Below are positions 1-8,966 of a DNA stretch of 64,000 nucleotides, piece after piece; position 1 is the first letter of the stretch; every line of letters begins with the position of its first letter. This DNA is from Frigidibacter sp. RF13 (GTDB lineage: Bacteria > Pseudomonadota > Alphaproteobacteria > Rhodobacterales > Rhodobacteraceae): positions 372,001 to 436,000 of the forward strand of contig NZ_JAPNUE010000002.1 of the NCBI RefSeq assembly GCF_026626305.1. The letters run 5' to 3'. The notes under the pieces are model-generated. The model did no database searches and had not been told where the DNA came from. It worked only from the letters and a program-made list of their open reading frames with translations. A program made the position numbers and the translations under genes.

Positions 1-341
1 GAACGCGCTTCGATGTCAGACTCATTCCCTGTCTTCCTCCCGGCCACCCGCAGATATTTCAAGGTCAGCGGTGATCCCGATCCGCGCGCGGCTGCCTGTG
101 GGCCAAGCGCCCGCCGCCTTGCAGACCGTCAATGACATCAACCAACCGCTATCGCTGAAACTCTGCACCCGGCAGCCAACCACATACTGCCTATAATCTT
201 GATGCCTTAGTTCGGGCCAGCAATCCAGCCTGATGCTGCCGTGCTGTTTCGCGATTGCGATCAATCTGCCAACCGCCGGGCGATTGCGACGGCAGCGGCG
301 GCGCGAGGAGCCGCAGAGGCCGCAGGGCGAGTCGGCTGGCG
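1..341. other. Left-edge region without a supported gene
   Basis: No frame here gives a recognisable protein. A minus-strand frame of about 80 codons (22-264) has only a TTG start and no family resemblance. Plus-strand frames 1 and 2 are open from the window edge to stops near 135 and 196 and could be the tail of a truncated gene, but I do not recognise either. Positions 41-62 resemble the GGATATTTGG part of the intergenic repeat found elsewhere in the window, without its hairpin. Confidence 0.4.
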
Positions 342-953
342 TTAATGCGCGCCACGCGTGGCGTCGAACGCCTCGACGATCGCACGCGCCCGTGTGCCGA
401 CTTCGGCCGGGCTCATGCCCGGCTTGTAGAGCGCGCTGCCGATGCCGAATCCGTCCGCCCCGGCACTGATCCAGCTTGCGAAATTCTCCGGCCCCGCGCC
501 GCCGACTGCGAAAACCTGCGTGCCGCGCGGCAGGATCGCGCGTATTGCCTTCAGCCCCTCAGGCCCGACCATGGACCCGGGGAAAAGCTTCAGCCCGTCC
601 GCCCCCGCCTGCAGGGCGGTGAAACATTCCGTCGGCGTCATCACGCCCGGCCAACTTTCCATGCCGTGCGCCTTGGACTGGCCGATCACCACCGGATCGC
701 AATTGGGCGACACGATCAGCCGCCCGCCCGCATAGGCGACCGCCTCCACATCCGCCTCGGTCAGCACCGTGCCCGCCCCGATCAGCGCCCGGTCGCCAAA
801 GGCGGCCGCAAGCTCGGCTATCGATTGCAGCGGCTCGGGAGAGTTGAGCGGCACTTCGATCCGGTCGATCCCGGCCTGCATGAGGGCGCGCCCGACCGGC
901 ACGGCCTCTACCGGGGTCAGTCCGCGCAGGATGGCGATGATCGGGCGGCTCAT
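342..953 (-). CDS. dgoA: 2-dehydro-3-deoxy-6-phosphogalactonate aldolase
   Basis: A 203-residue KDPG/KDPGal-type class I aldolase, the usual size for the family. It cleaves 2-keto-3-deoxy-6-phosphogalactonate to pyruvate and glyceraldehyde 3-phosphate in the cytosolic De Ley-Doudoroff galactose route. The catalytic Glu lies in RIEVPLNSP (E33), the IGAGTVL strand is at 58-64, and the Schiff-base lysine is in GLKLFPGS (K122). The start ATG at 953 matches the family N-terminus (SRPIIAILRG); an open frame running further upstream has no family similarity. The usual partners (KDG kinase, galactonate dehydratase) are not next to it, so it stands alone here. KDPG aldolase specificity is the alternative, but the SPNCDPVVI and GSMVGP segments favour DgoA. 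Confidence 0.85.
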   Translation of the reverse strand: MSRPIIAILRGLTPVEAVPVGRALMQAGIDRIEVPLNSPEPLQSIAELAAAFGDRALIGAGTVLTEADVEAVAYAGGRLIVSPNCDPVVIGQSKAHGMESWPGVMTPTECFTALQAGADGLKLFPGSMVGPEGLKAIRAILPRGTQVFAVGGAGPENFASWISAGADGFGIGSALYKPGMSPAEVGTRARAIVEAFDATRGAH

Positions 954-1104
954 GACCGCCCTCCGGACGGGCGTACAACGGCGCGCGCATGCGCCGACCC
1001 GACGCGCGAAGGACGCCGCCGCAGCGAACGCGTGCCGCGACATACGGCAGCCCCGCCTTTCCTGAAAGGTCTCAAGTTCACAACGTTGCCCGCGCAGACA
1101 TACG

Positions 1105-1117
1105 CCCGAATTTCGGG
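1105..1117. promoter_or_regulatory. Perfect 13-bp palindrome upstream of dgoA
   Basis: CCCGAA-T-TTCGGG, an uninterrupted inverted repeat about 150 bases upstream of the dgoA start. It looks like an operator half-site pair. No regulator gene is adjacent, so the binding protein is unknown. Confidence 0.4.
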
Positions 1118-1290
1118 TGTGTTCGCGCCTAGATGGACCTGATCCACGTCCATGCCGCAAGTCTGGAATCCCGCCGTTGGCGCTCTTCCGCCGCGCCTTG
1201 ATCCCGTCAGGAACGTGATGATTCGCCGGGCAGCGAGGGAAACACGCGCATCGGGAGCGGTTCGCATCATGAGCATGTCGGATCGGTCCG

Positions 1291-1315
1291 ATATTCGGAA
1301 CAAAGTTCTGTATAT
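1291..1315. promoter_or_regulatory. 25-bp near-palindrome with GGAAC/GTTC core
   Basis: The two 11-base arms flank AAA and match at 9 of 11 positions. The core reads GGAACAAAGTTCTG, with ATAT at both outer ends. It overlaps by two bases a perfect 11-bp palindrome, ATCGGTCCGAT, at 1282-1292. The GGAAC...GTTC architecture resembles operators described for IclR-family regulators; the assignment is inference. Confidence 0.4.
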
Positions 1316-1492
1316 CAAGATCATAGGCCCGGTGGGTTGCATGGCGCAAGGGAGCTTCGGTGGGCACGGAGCCTGTCCGATGCCGTCGGCAAGGCATTGC
1401 CGGTTGTCTCATGAGAGAAGATCAGCGGCTGTAAGCGACTTTTCACCGGCCCTGGTTCGGTCTAAGACCCGGCGAAACCAGAGGATGACCCG

Positions 1493-2062
1493 ATGCAGAT
1501 TGAAGAAACGCCGCTTTCCGGCTGCCTTATTCTGACGCCACGCCGCTTTGGCGATGCACGCGGCTGGTTTTCCGAGGTCTGGAACAAGCAGACCCTGGCC
1601 GCGAACGGTATCCACTACGACTTCGTGCAGGACAATCATTCCAGCTCCAGCGAGGTTGGCACCGTGCGCGGTCTGCATTTCCAGTCGCCGCCGCATGCGC
1701 AGACCAAGTTGGTTCGCTGCGGGCGCGGCCGGGTGTTCGACGTTGCAGTCGATATCCGCGTCGGCTCGCCCACCTTCGGCCAATGGTTCGGCACAGAGCT
1801 TTCGGCAGAGAATGGCCGCCAGTTGCTGATCCCCGCGGGCTTCCTGCACGGGTTCGTCACCCGCGCGCCCGACAGCGAGCTTCTCTATAAATGTTCCGAC
1901 GTCTATGCGCCTGCCTGCGATGGCGCGGTTCGGTTCGACGATCCCGATATCGGCATCGACTGGGGGGTAGACCCCGCGTCGGCAATCCTGTCGGACAAGG
2001 ACCGGGCGGCCCCCTTCCTCAGGGATTTCCAGTCCCCCTTCACCTTCGAGGCCCGCGCATGA
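1493..2062 (+). CDS. rmlC: dTDP-4-dehydrorhamnose 3,5-epimerase
   Basis: A 189-residue cupin epimerase, full length for RmlC/RfbC. It epimerises C3 and C5 of dTDP-4-dehydro-6-deoxyglucose, the third step to dTDP-L-rhamnose. The catalytic His is in RGLHFQ (H62) and the catalytic Tyr in LLYKCSDVY (Y132); the cupin strand IPAGFLHGF is at 113-121. An AGAGGA ribosome-binding site sits 7 bases before the ATG. It opens the rml operon and its stop overlaps the rmlB start as ATGA, implying translational coupling. Confidence 0.95.
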   Translation: MQIEETPLSGCLILTPRRFGDARGWFSEVWNKQTLAANGIHYDFVQDNHSSSSEVGTVRGLHFQSPPHAQTKLVRCGRGRVFDVAVDIRVGSPTFGQWFGTELSAENGRQLLIPAGFLHGFVTRAPDSELLYKCSDVYAPACDGAVRFDDPDIGIDWGVDPASAILSDKDRAAPFLRDFQSPFTFEARA

Positions 2063-3099
2063 AACTTCTCGTCACCGGCGGCGCGGGCTTCATCGGATCG
2101 GCGGTCGTGCGCCGCGCCATCCACGCGGGCCATTCTGTAGTGAACCTCGACAAGCTGACCTATGCGGGTTCCCTGTCGAACGTGGCCGAAGTCTCGGGCA
2201 GCCCGAACTACGCTTTCGAGCAGGCCGACATCTGCGACCGGCCGCGCATCGATGCGATCCTCGCCAAGCATCAACCCGACGCGATCATGCATCTGGCAGC
2301 CGAAAGCCACGTCGACCGTTCGATCGACGGACCCGACACGTTCATCCAGACAAATATCAACGGCACCTATGTGATGCTGGAGGCCGCGCGCGCCTATTGG
2401 GTGGCGAAGGGCAGGCCCGCCGACTTCCGCTTCCATCATATCTCGACGGATGAGGTCTTTGGCTCGCTCGGCCCGACAGGCAAGTTCACCGAAGACACGC
2501 CCTACGACCCGCGCTCGCCCTATTCGGCTTCGAAGGCGGCGTCGGACCATCTGGTCCGCGCCTGGCACGAGACCTACGGCCTGCCGGTCGTCCTGACCAA
2601 TTGTTCCAACAACTACGGCCCCTACCATTTCCCGGAAAAGCTCATTCCCGTGGTGATCCTCAAGGCGCTCGCCGGCGCACCGATCCCGATTTACGGCAAG
2701 GGCGACAATGTCCGCGACTGGCTGTTTGTCGAGGACCACGCCGACGCGCTCCTCCTCGTCGTGCAGAAGGGGGAACTGGGCCGCAGCTACAATATCGGCG
2801 GCGAGAATGAGGCGTCGAACCTCGACCTCGTGACAAAGATCTGCGCGATCCTTGATGAAAAGCGCCCCGGCAATGCGCCCTATGCCGAACAGATCACCTT
2901 CGTCGCCGACCGTCCGGGCCACGACCAGCGCTATGCGATCGATCCCGGCCGCATCCGCGAGGAACTGGGCTGGCGGCCGTCGGTCACGATCGACGAGGGG
3001 CTGGAGAAAACCGTGCAATGGTTCCTTGACCACGAAGACTGGTGGCGCGCGCTTCAGGACCGGGATGGGGTAGGCAAGAGGCTCGGGACCAACTCATGA
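2059..3099 (+). CDS. rmlB: dTDP-glucose 4,6-dehydratase
   Basis: A 346-residue extended short-chain dehydrogenase that converts dTDP-glucose to dTDP-4-dehydro-6-deoxyglucose using bound NAD+. Visible motifs are the Rossmann glycines TGGAGFIG (6-13), the catalytic Thr-Asp-Glu of STDEVFG (130-132), and the YSASK couple (Y155, K159). [11 protein letters not shown] and [14 protein letters not shown] are signatures of this enzyme. The ATG overlaps the rmlC stop, and the next ATGA overlap leads into rmlD. An open frame extends upstream inside rmlC but only the ATG at 2059 fits the family N-terminus. Confidence 0.96.
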   Translation: MKLLVTGGAGFIGSAVVRRAIHAGHSVVNLDKLTYAGSLSNVAEVSGSPNYAFEQADICDRPRIDAILAKHQPDAIMHLAAESHVDRSIDGPDTFIQTNINGTYVMLEAARAYWVAKGRPADFRFHHISTDEVFGSLGPTGKFTEDTPYDPRSPYSASKAASDHLVRAWHETYGLPVVLTNCSNNYGPYHFPEKLIPVVILKALAGAPIPIYGKGDNVRDWLFVEDHADALLLVVQKGELGRSYNIGGENEASNLDLVTKICAILDEKRPGNAPYAEQITFVADRPGHDQRYAIDPGRIREELGWRPSVTIDEGLEKTVQWFLDHEDWWRALQDRDGVGKRLGTNS

Positions 3100-3968
3100 A
3101 AGCCCTCATCTTCGGCACCACCGGCCAGGTCGCAATCGAGATCGCCCGCAACGCACCACTGGTCGGGATGGAGGTCGATGCGCTCGGCCGCGACCGCGCC
3201 GATCTGACCGATCCGGCGGCCTGTGCCGCACTGGTCGCGGCCACGGACGCCGACATCGTTATCAACGCGGCCGCCTATACGGCCGTGGATGCTGCCGAGG
3301 CAGACCGCGCGACCGCGCAGCTGGTGAATGGCGATGCGCCCGGTGCGATGGCTCGGGCGGCGGCGGCGCGGGGCCTGCCGTTCCTGCATGTCTCGACCGA
3401 CTATGTCTTCGACGGCGCGGCCACACGGCCATGGGAAGAGAAAGATCCCGTTGCGCCACTTGGCGCCTATGGCGCGACGAAGCTTGACGGCGAGCGGCAG
3501 GTAACGGCGGCGAGCGGGCCGCATGTGATCCTGCGCACGGCCTGGGTTTTTTCGGCGCATGGCAAGAATTTCGTCAAGACGATGCTCCGTCTCGGCGCCG
3601 ACCGCGAGATGCTGTCGGTCGTTGACGACCAGCGCGGCGGGCCGACCGCGGCGGATGAGATCGCGAAAGCCCTGATCGCGATCGGCCTGTCGTTTCACGA
3701 AGGCCGCGGACAGTCGGGCATCTTCCATTTCGCGGGCGGCCCCGCCTGCAGCTGGGCCGACTTCGCCGAGGCGATCTTCGCGGCCTCGTCGCTGCCGCGC
3801 AAACCGGCGGTCAAGCGCATCACGACGGCGGAGTTCCCCACTCCGGCAAAGCGCCCCGCGAATTCGGTGCTGAACTGCGCGAAAATCCGTGACATCTATT
3901 CGATCGGCCAGCCCGATTGGCGGACCGGCCTCAAGACCGTAATTCGTGAACTGGAGAGTGGCGCATGA
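3096..3968 (+). CDS. rmlD: dTDP-4-dehydrorhamnose reductase
   Basis: A 290-residue NAD(P)H-dependent reductase for the last step to dTDP-L-rhamnose. It starts with the nucleotide-binding FGTTGQVA motif, has the YVFDG strand typical of RmlD, and the catalytic Tyr/Lys in [26 protein letters not shown] lies in the substrate-binding C-terminal part. The start is set by the ATGA overlap with rmlB, and its own stop overlaps rmlA in the same way. Confidence 0.94.
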   Translation: MKALIFGTTGQVAIEIARNAPLVGMEVDALGRDRADLTDPAACAALVAATDADIVINAAAYTAVDAAEADRATAQLVNGDAPGAMARAAAARGLPFLHVSTDYVFDGAATRPWEEKDPVAPLGAYGATKLDGERQVTAASGPHVILRTAWVFSAHGKNFVKTMLRLGADREMLSVVDDQRGGPTAADEIAKALIAIGLSFHEGRGQSGIFHFAGGPACSWADFAEAIFAASSLPRKPAVKRITTAEFPTPAKRPANSVLNCAKIRDIYSIGQPDWRTGLKTVIRELESGA

Positions 3969-4855
3969 CGACAACGGGCCGCAAAGGCATCATCCTCGCA
4001 GGCGGGTCGGGAACGCGACTTTACCCGATCACCCATGCGGTGTCGAAACAGATGCTGCCGCTCTATGACAAGCCGATGATCTATTATCCGCTGTCGGCCT
4101 TGATGCTCGCGGGTATCCGCGAGGTCTGCATCATCTCGACCCCGCGCGACCTGCCGCAGTTCTCGGCACTTCTGGGTGATGGCAAGGACTGGGGCATGCG
4201 CTTCGACTATATCGTCCAGCCCTCGCCCGACGGGCTGGCGCAGGCCTATATCCTTGCAGAGGATTTCCTCGGCGGCGCGCCCTCGGCCATGGTTCTGGGC
4301 GACAATGTCTTCTTCGGAGAGGGCCTGCCCGCGCGTCTCGCCGCCGCTGATGAACGCGGAACCGGTGGCACGGTCTTCGGCTACCGCGTCTCGGACCCGG
4401 AACGTTATGGCGTGGTGGAGTTTGACCGCGAGGGTCGTGTCCTGTCACTGGTCGAAAAGCCGGAAAAGCCGAAGAGCTCCTACGCCGTCACGGGCATCTA
4501 TTTCCTCGACGGCTCCGCGCCCGCCCGCGCCAAGGCGATCAAGCCTTCGCCGCGCGGCGAGCTGGAGATCACCGATCTTCTGAACCACTACCGGACCGAC
4601 GGCACGCTGAATGTCGAAAAGCTCGGCCGTGGCTTTGCCTGGCTCGACACCGGCACCCATGAAAGCCTACTGGAAGCGGCCGAATTCATCCGCACCATCG
4701 AGGAGCGGCAGAACCTCAAGGTCGGCTGCCCCGAGGAGATCGCCTTCGAAAACGGCTGGATCGATGCGGGTCAGCTGCGGGAACTGGCGAAGCCCTACCT
4801 CAAGACCCAATATGGCCGCTATCTGGCGCGGATCGCCGACGAAGCGGAAGCCTGA
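3965..4855 (+). CDS. rmlA: Glucose-1-phosphate thymidylyltransferase
   Basis: A 296-residue nucleotidyltransferase that makes dTDP-glucose from dTTP and glucose 1-phosphate, the committing and usually feedback-inhibited step. The signature [13 protein letters not shown] appears near the N-terminus, followed by [26 protein letters not shown] and [17 protein letters not shown]. Length matches the short RmlA class. It is the last gene of the operon, so the order is C-B-D-A; the minus-strand glycosyltransferase follows 17 bases later in convergent orientation. Confidence 0.96.
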   Translation: MTTTGRKGIILAGGSGTRLYPITHAVSKQMLPLYDKPMIYYPLSALMLAGIREVCIISTPRDLPQFSALLGDGKDWGMRFDYIVQPSPDGLAQAYILAEDFLGGAPSAMVLGDNVFFGEGLPARLAAADERGTGGTVFGYRVSDPERYGVVEFDREGRVLSLVEKPEKPKSSYAVTGIYFLDGSAPARAKAIKPSPRGELEITDLLNHYRTDGTLNVEKLGRGFAWLDTGTHESLLEAAEFIRTIEERQNLKVGCPEEIAFENGWIDAGQLRELAKPYLKTQYGRYLARIADEAEA

Positions 4856-4872
4856 GAAGCGCCGGGCTGGTC

Positions 4873-6060
4873 CTACCGGCCCAGCGCGCGGCGGAAGGAC
4901 CGTTCCGCCAGATCGGCGGCGCGGTCCCAGCCGAACTGACGCGCGCGCGTCAGCGCGCGCGCTGCAAGCCTTTCCTGCAGACCCGGCGTAGCGAGGAGGT
5001 CGATAGCGCGCGCGGCCAGCTCTGCGGCGTCCTCGGGTTCGAAATAGAGGCCGGCATCGCCCACAACCTCGGGCAGGCTGCCCCGGTTCGCGGCAAGGAC
5101 CGGCGTCCCGCAAGACATGGCCTCCAGAGCGGGCAGGCCGAACCCTTCCCAGAGCGAGGGCATCACGAGCGCGGAGGCCGCGTTCAGAAGCTCCGCCATC
5201 TCTTCATCCGGAATCTCGCCGGTAAAGAGGATCCGGTCGGACGTGCGGGCATCGCGGCTCGCCCCGGCTTTCAGCTCGTCGATATTGTCCCAGAACCTGG
5301 CGCCGGTCGTGCGGCCGACGATGGCGAGGCGGGTTTCGGGGCAGGCGGCGAGGATCGCTGGCATCGCCTCGATCAGCTTCAGCACGTTCTTGTGGCGGTT
5401 GAACCCGCCGACATAGACGAGGAGCGGCACGCCCGCAGGGATGCCGTGGCGCGCGCGCGCGGCGGCGCGGCGGGCGGGGTCGGGGATCGGCTTGAACAGG
5501 TCTTCCGCCCCTTCAGTCACCACATCGATCCGCTCGCGCCGCACCTTCAGAAGCGCGGCGATGTCGGCGGCAGAAGCCTCTGACACCGTCATCACCCGGC
5601 GCGCCTGCTTCAGCGCGAGCCAGGTTTTTGCTTTCCAGAACAGCTCGTTGCGTTTGGTCGGGAAGATCAGGTCGGGAAAGCGTTCGGGGATCGTGTCATG
5701 GATACAGACCACTTTCGGGACGCGCGAGAGCACCGGGTAGAAGGAATAGTGCGCCGGGAAGAAGAGGACATCGGCGCCAAGACGGGCGGCCGCTTTGGAC
5801 TGGGTCCACATGTCCGCCCCGCCACGCGCGCCCTTGCCGCTGGCTGCCGCCGCCATCGACTGGCCCGCGCCGGCGACCACGACTGCGACCCCCGGCGGCA
5901 CCGGCCGGTCGGGGGGCGTGTCGAACAGAAGTGTGTAGCGGAAGCCGCGGTCGCGTTCGGCAAGGGCAAAGACCATCGAGCGGGTGAAACGGCCAAAGCC
6001 GCGTTCATTGCCCCAGGAACTCGCATCAATGCCTACGTGAATCACCAGACGGCCCTTCAT
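4873..6060 (-). CDS. GT4-family glycosyltransferase
   Basis: A 395-residue GT-B fold glycosyltransferase. The C-terminal donor domain shows LVYVGGFNRHKN, and the EX7E motif in EGFGLPALEAMSCGTPV, followed by RGSLPEVVGDAG. The N-terminus HVGIDASSWGNERGFGRFTR resembles mannosyl/rhamnosyltransferases of O-antigen and exopolysaccharide clusters. It probably transfers a sugar, plausibly rhamnose from the neighbouring rml pathway, to a polysaccharide acceptor; donor and acceptor cannot be read from sequence. The ATG at 6060 is chosen because the conserved N-terminus follows it; the open frame upstream is not family-like. Confidence 0.85.
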   Translation of the reverse strand: MKGRLVIHVGIDASSWGNERGFGRFTRSMVFALAERDRGFRYTLLFDTPPDRPVPPGVAVVVAGAGQSMAAAASGKGARGGADMWTQSKAAARLGADVLFFPAHYSFYPVLSRVPKVVCIHDTIPERFPDLIFPTKRNELFWKAKTWLALKQARRVMTVSEASAADIAALLKVRRERIDVVTEGAEDLFKPIPDPARRAAARARHGIPAGVPLLVYVGGFNRHKNVLKLIEAMPAILAACPETRLAIVGRTTGARFWDNIDELKAGASRDARTSDRILFTGEIPDEEMAELLNAASALVMPSLWEGFGLPALEAMSCGTPVLAANRGSLPEVVGDAGLYFEPEDAAELAARAIDLLATPGLQERLAARALTRARQFGWDRAADLAERSFRRALGR

Positions 6061-6181
6061 TGATCGCGCTGCGGCACCTATCGGGCCGCTCTCGCCGGAC
6101 CATGGCCTGAAGGCGGCCGGACCGCAACGCCCGCGCGACTTTCGCTTGCCAGAGGCATGTCCCCCCGGCCATCTAGGCGGA

Positions 6182-7315
6182 ATGGAACCGGCCCCGAAAC
6201 AATTGCGCATCCTTGAGATCGGCACCCAGCTGGGGGTGGGCGGAATCACCCGCCATATCCTTGCGCTTCGCGAATGGCTGGTGGCGGCGGGTCATGAGGT
6301 GACGCTGGCCGGATCGCCGGATGTCTGGGTGAATGGGGGGACGGGGCATCCCTATCTCGAATTACCGGTGAACCGGGTGGCGGGCGGCGGCGGGCCGCTC
6401 CCGCGGCGGCTGATGGCGCTGGTAGGGGCGGCCTGGCGGCTCCGCCGCTGGCTGAAGCGCCATCCGGTGGATGTGATCCATGCCCATGACAGCGCGCCCG
6501 CGCTGGTGGCGGCGCTTGCGCGCAAGGGGCTGAATATTCCCTTGATCGTGACCTATCACGGGTCCGAGCCCGAGCGGATCGCGGGCTTCGGTCGGATCGC
6601 GCGGATGTGCGATCTGACGGTGACGCCGAGCCACCGGAGTGCGGAGGATCTGGCCACGATCGGCAGGGTGCCGCGCGAGCGGCTGAAGGTCATCGGGCTG
6701 GGGGTTGATCCGCCGCCCGAGGTCAGCGCGGCTGAGGTGGCGGCACTGCGCGCGCGGCTGATGGGCGATGGCGACCGGGTGATCCTGACGCTGGTGCGGC
6801 TGGCCCATCAGAAGGGCGTCGATATCCTGATCGAGTGCGTGGAGCGGCTGATGAAGGACCACCCCGGCTGGCGCTTCGTCGTGGCGGGCGACGGGCCGGA
6901 CGAGGTGGCGCTGAAGGCGCTGGCGCGGGAGAGGGGCGTGCTGCCGGCGCTGAGTTTCATCGGCCGGACGTCGGAGCCGCACCTGCATCTTCTGGCGGCC
7001 GACCTTTTCCTTCTGACCTCGCGCTGGGAGGCCTTGCCCTTCACCATTGTCGAGGCGTTCCGGGCGGGGTGTCCGGCGGTGGCGACAGCCTGTTCCGGCG
7101 TTGTGGAACTGATTGACGAGAGCGTGGGGCGGATAGTGCCGGTGGGCGATGTCGGGGCGATCTGCGGGGCGGTCGAGGATGTGCTGGCGGACGAGACGGC
7201 ACGGCTTGCGCTGAGTGCAGCCGCGCTGGAGCGGGCGGGCGAGGACCGCTTCGACCCCGACTGGATCCACCCGCAGTTCGAGACGCTCTATCGTAGCATG
7301 GCGCGACTGGGATGA
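6182..7315 (+). CDS. GT4-family glycosyltransferase
   Basis: A 377-residue retaining glycosyltransferase. The acceptor domain begins EIGTQLGVGGITRHI, the glycine-rich loop expected in GT4 enzymes; the donor domain has LTLVRLAHQKGVDILIE, VAGDGPDEVALK and the EX7E element EALPFTIVEAFRAG. It lies divergent from the other glycosyltransferase with a 121-base gap, so a shared promoter region is likely. It probably acts in cell-surface glycan assembly; the sugar specificity is unknown. ATG 6182 is favoured over starts 12 codons upstream because family similarity begins there. Confidence 0.85.
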   Translation: MEPAPKQLRILEIGTQLGVGGITRHILALREWLVAAGHEVTLAGSPDVWVNGGTGHPYLELPVNRVAGGGGPLPRRLMALVGAAWRLRRWLKRHPVDVIHAHDSAPALVAALARKGLNIPLIVTYHGSEPERIAGFGRIARMCDLTVTPSHRSAEDLATIGRVPRERLKVIGLGVDPPPEVSAAEVAALRARLMGDGDRVILTLVRLAHQKGVDILIECVERLMKDHPGWRFVVAGDGPDEVALKALARERGVLPALSFIGRTSEPHLHLLAADLFLLTSRWEALPFTIVEAFRAGCPAVATACSGVVELIDESVGRIVPVGDVGAICGAVEDVLADETARLALSAAALERAGEDRFDPDWIHPQFETLYRSMARLG

Positions 7316-7343
7316 CGTCGTTAAGAAGGGGTTAAGGACAGGA

Positions 7344-7370
7344 CCTTCGCTGAGGCGAAGGGGCTGTTTT
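7344..7370 (+). terminator. Intrinsic terminator of the GT4 gene
   Basis: CCTTCGC-TGAG-GCGAAGG forms a perfect 7-bp stem with a 4-base loop, followed within a few bases by a TGTTTT run. It lies 28 bases after the glycosyltransferase stop codon. Confidence 0.7.
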
Positions 7371-7502
7371 GCAAGGAAATTCGCCGGAAGTTCAGGTGTA
7401 GTTTACGTATGTCTGCACGTATGCCTGCGCGTGGGCCTGAAGAGGCGCCCGGATGATGGTCCGGCGCGACCCGGCGGGCGGTGCGCGCCCTGAGTGGCGG
7501 AG

Positions 7503-7556
7503 CCGGGAGGGCTCTGCCCTCCCGGACCCTCCCGGGATACTTGGGCCACATTGAAG
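7503..7556 (+). repeat. Intergenic GC-hairpin/GGGATA repeat, copy A
   Basis: A 10-bp perfect hairpin (arms 7503-7512 and 7516-7525) runs into GGACCCTCCCGGGATACTTG and ends TTGAAG. It lies between a plus-strand glycosyltransferase and the 3' end of folC. It shares hairpin, GGACCC, GGGATA and GAAG elements with four other copies in the window. Confidence 0.75.
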
Positions 7557-7602
7557 GAACGGGTGTTCAGGACGCGCGGACCCTCCCGTCTGAGGCCGGC
7601 AC

Positions 7603-8874
7603 CTAGCCGTTTTCGCGCAGGACCGCGCCCGCCAAATAGAGCGAGCCGCAGATCAGGATGCGGGCGCCGGGCGCCTGTTTCGCAATTTTCTGAATAGCCG
7701 AAAAAACAGTCTCTGCCGTCTCCGCTTCGATGCCCGCGCCGAGGGCGGCGTCGCGGGTGGCTTCGGCGGCAAGCGTGTTCGCCTCGCCCGGGATCGAGAT
7801 GGCGCTAAGGTGCCGCACCAGCGGCGCGAGCGGGCGCATGTAGCCCGCGACATCCTTGGTGTTGAGCATGCCGCAGACGAGGTAGGTGGGCCTCAAAGCC
7901 ATGCGGGCGAGCGTCGCCGCGACCGCATGGCCGCCCGCCGGATTATGGCCGCCGTCGAGCCAGAGTTCGCAAGTGCCCGCTGCCTCGACAAGCGGGCCGT
8001 GGCTCAGGCGCTGCATCCGCGCGGGCCAGTAGGCTTTCGTCACCGCTGCCTCGTAGGCGGCCTCGTCGGCGCCGAGATGGCGCAGCGCCGCGAGTGCCGC
8101 GCCCGCATTGTCGATCTGGTGGGGGCCGGGGAGGTTGGGGAGGGGCAGGTCGAGAAGACCGTTTTCATCCTGAAAGATCAGCCGCCCGCGTTCCTCCCAC
8201 GCGCGCCAGTGCTGGCCATGGACGAGGAGCGGGCAGCCAAGGCGCGCGGCTTTCGCCTCGATCACCTCTAGCCCCGCTTCTTCCTGCGGGCCAACGACGC
8301 AGGGCACGCCGCGCTTGAGGATTCCGGCCTTCTCGCCTGCGATTTCTGCCAGCGTTTCGCCAAGGTACTGCTGATGGTCGATCGAGACTGGGGTGATGAT
8401 GGTGAGGCGCGGCACATCGACCACGTTCGTCGCATCAAGCCGCCCGCCGAGGCCGACCTCGAGCAATGTCCAGTCGGCGGGCGTGCGGGCGAAGGCCAGG
8501 AAGGCGGCGCAGGTGGTGATTTCGAAGAAGGTGATCGAGGTCCCGCCGTTTGCGCGGTCGCATTCGTCGAGGATGCGGCTGAGGTCGGGTTCGGAAATCA
8601 GCTCTCCGGCCAGCCGGATCCGTTCGTGGAAGCGGGCGAGATGGGGGGAGGTATAGGCATGGACCCTGTCGCCTTTGGCCTCCAACCCCGCGCGGATCAT
8701 CGCCTGGGTCGAGCCCTTGCCGTTGGTGCCCGCGATATGGATCACCGGCGGCAGGCGGCGTTCGGGGTTGCCGAGCGCGGCGAGGAGCCGGTGCATCCGG
8801 TCGAGCGTGAGGTCGATGATCTTGGGGTGAAGCGACATCATCCGGGCGAGGATGAGATCTGAGCCTTCGGTCAT
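7603..8874 (-). CDS. folC: Dihydrofolate synthase / folylpolyglutamate synthase
   Basis: A 423-residue Mur-ligase-type enzyme. It adds glutamate to dihydropteroate and then to tetrahydrofolates, in the cytosol, with ATP. The P-loop GTNGKGST is at 49-56; TSPHLARFHERI, VGLGGRLDATN and the ITPVSIDHQQYLG stretch are FolC signatures; LWLDGGHNPAGG starts the C-terminal domain. The ATG at 8874 gives the family N-terminus (SDLILARMMSLHPK); a much longer open frame upstream is only accD read out of frame. It follows accD on the same strand 92 bases downstream, an arrangement common in this group. Confidence 0.94.
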   Translation of the reverse strand: MTEGSDLILARMMSLHPKIIDLTLDRMHRLLAALGNPERRLPPVIHIAGTNGKGSTQAMIRAGLEAKGDRVHAYTSPHLARFHERIRLAGELISEPDLSRILDECDRANGGTSITFFEITTCAAFLAFARTPADWTLLEVGLGGRLDATNVVDVPRLTIITPVSIDHQQYLGETLAEIAGEKAGILKRGVPCVVGPQEEAGLEVIEAKAARLGCPLLVHGQHWRAWEERGRLIFQDENGLLDLPLPNLPGPHQIDNAGAALAALRHLGADEAAYEAAVTKAYWPARMQRLSHGPLVEAAGTCELWLDGGHNPAGGHAVAATLARMALRPTYLVCGMLNTKDVAGYMRPLAPLVRHLSAISIPGEANTLAAEATRDAALGAGIEAETAETVFSAIQKIAKQAPGARILICGSLYLAGAVLRENG

Positions 8875-8909
8875 GCTGCACCTTTGCGGCCTGTTTCCCG
8901 GGGCGGAGG

Positions 8910-8960
8910 CCGGGGGGCTGTCTGCCCCCCGGACCCCCCGAGGATATTTGGAAACAGAAG
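8910..8960 (+). repeat. Intergenic GC-hairpin/GGATATTTGG repeat, copy B
   Basis: Hairpin arms 8910-8918 and 8924-8932 (9 bp, TGTCT loop) are followed by GGACCCCCCGAGGATATTTG and an AGAAG end. It sits between accD and folC, which are transcribed the same way on the minus strand, with its AT-rich end next to the accD stop and its hairpin 36 bases upstream of folC. Confidence 0.75.
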
Positions 8961-8966
8961 AGGGGA

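Larger units (their letters stand above)
954..1492. other. Long intergenic region between divergent dgoA and rmlC
   Basis: 539 bases without a supportable gene between two divergently transcribed genes. It holds two clear palindromes (1105-1117 and 1291-1315, listed separately) and probably the promoters of both genes. The longer frames crossing it translate to arginine-rich sequence with no family resemblance. Confidence 0.6.

Noticed and set aside
22..264. Minus-strand frame of 80 codons near the left edge
   Set aside because: Only a TTG start, no ribosome site and no recognisable family.
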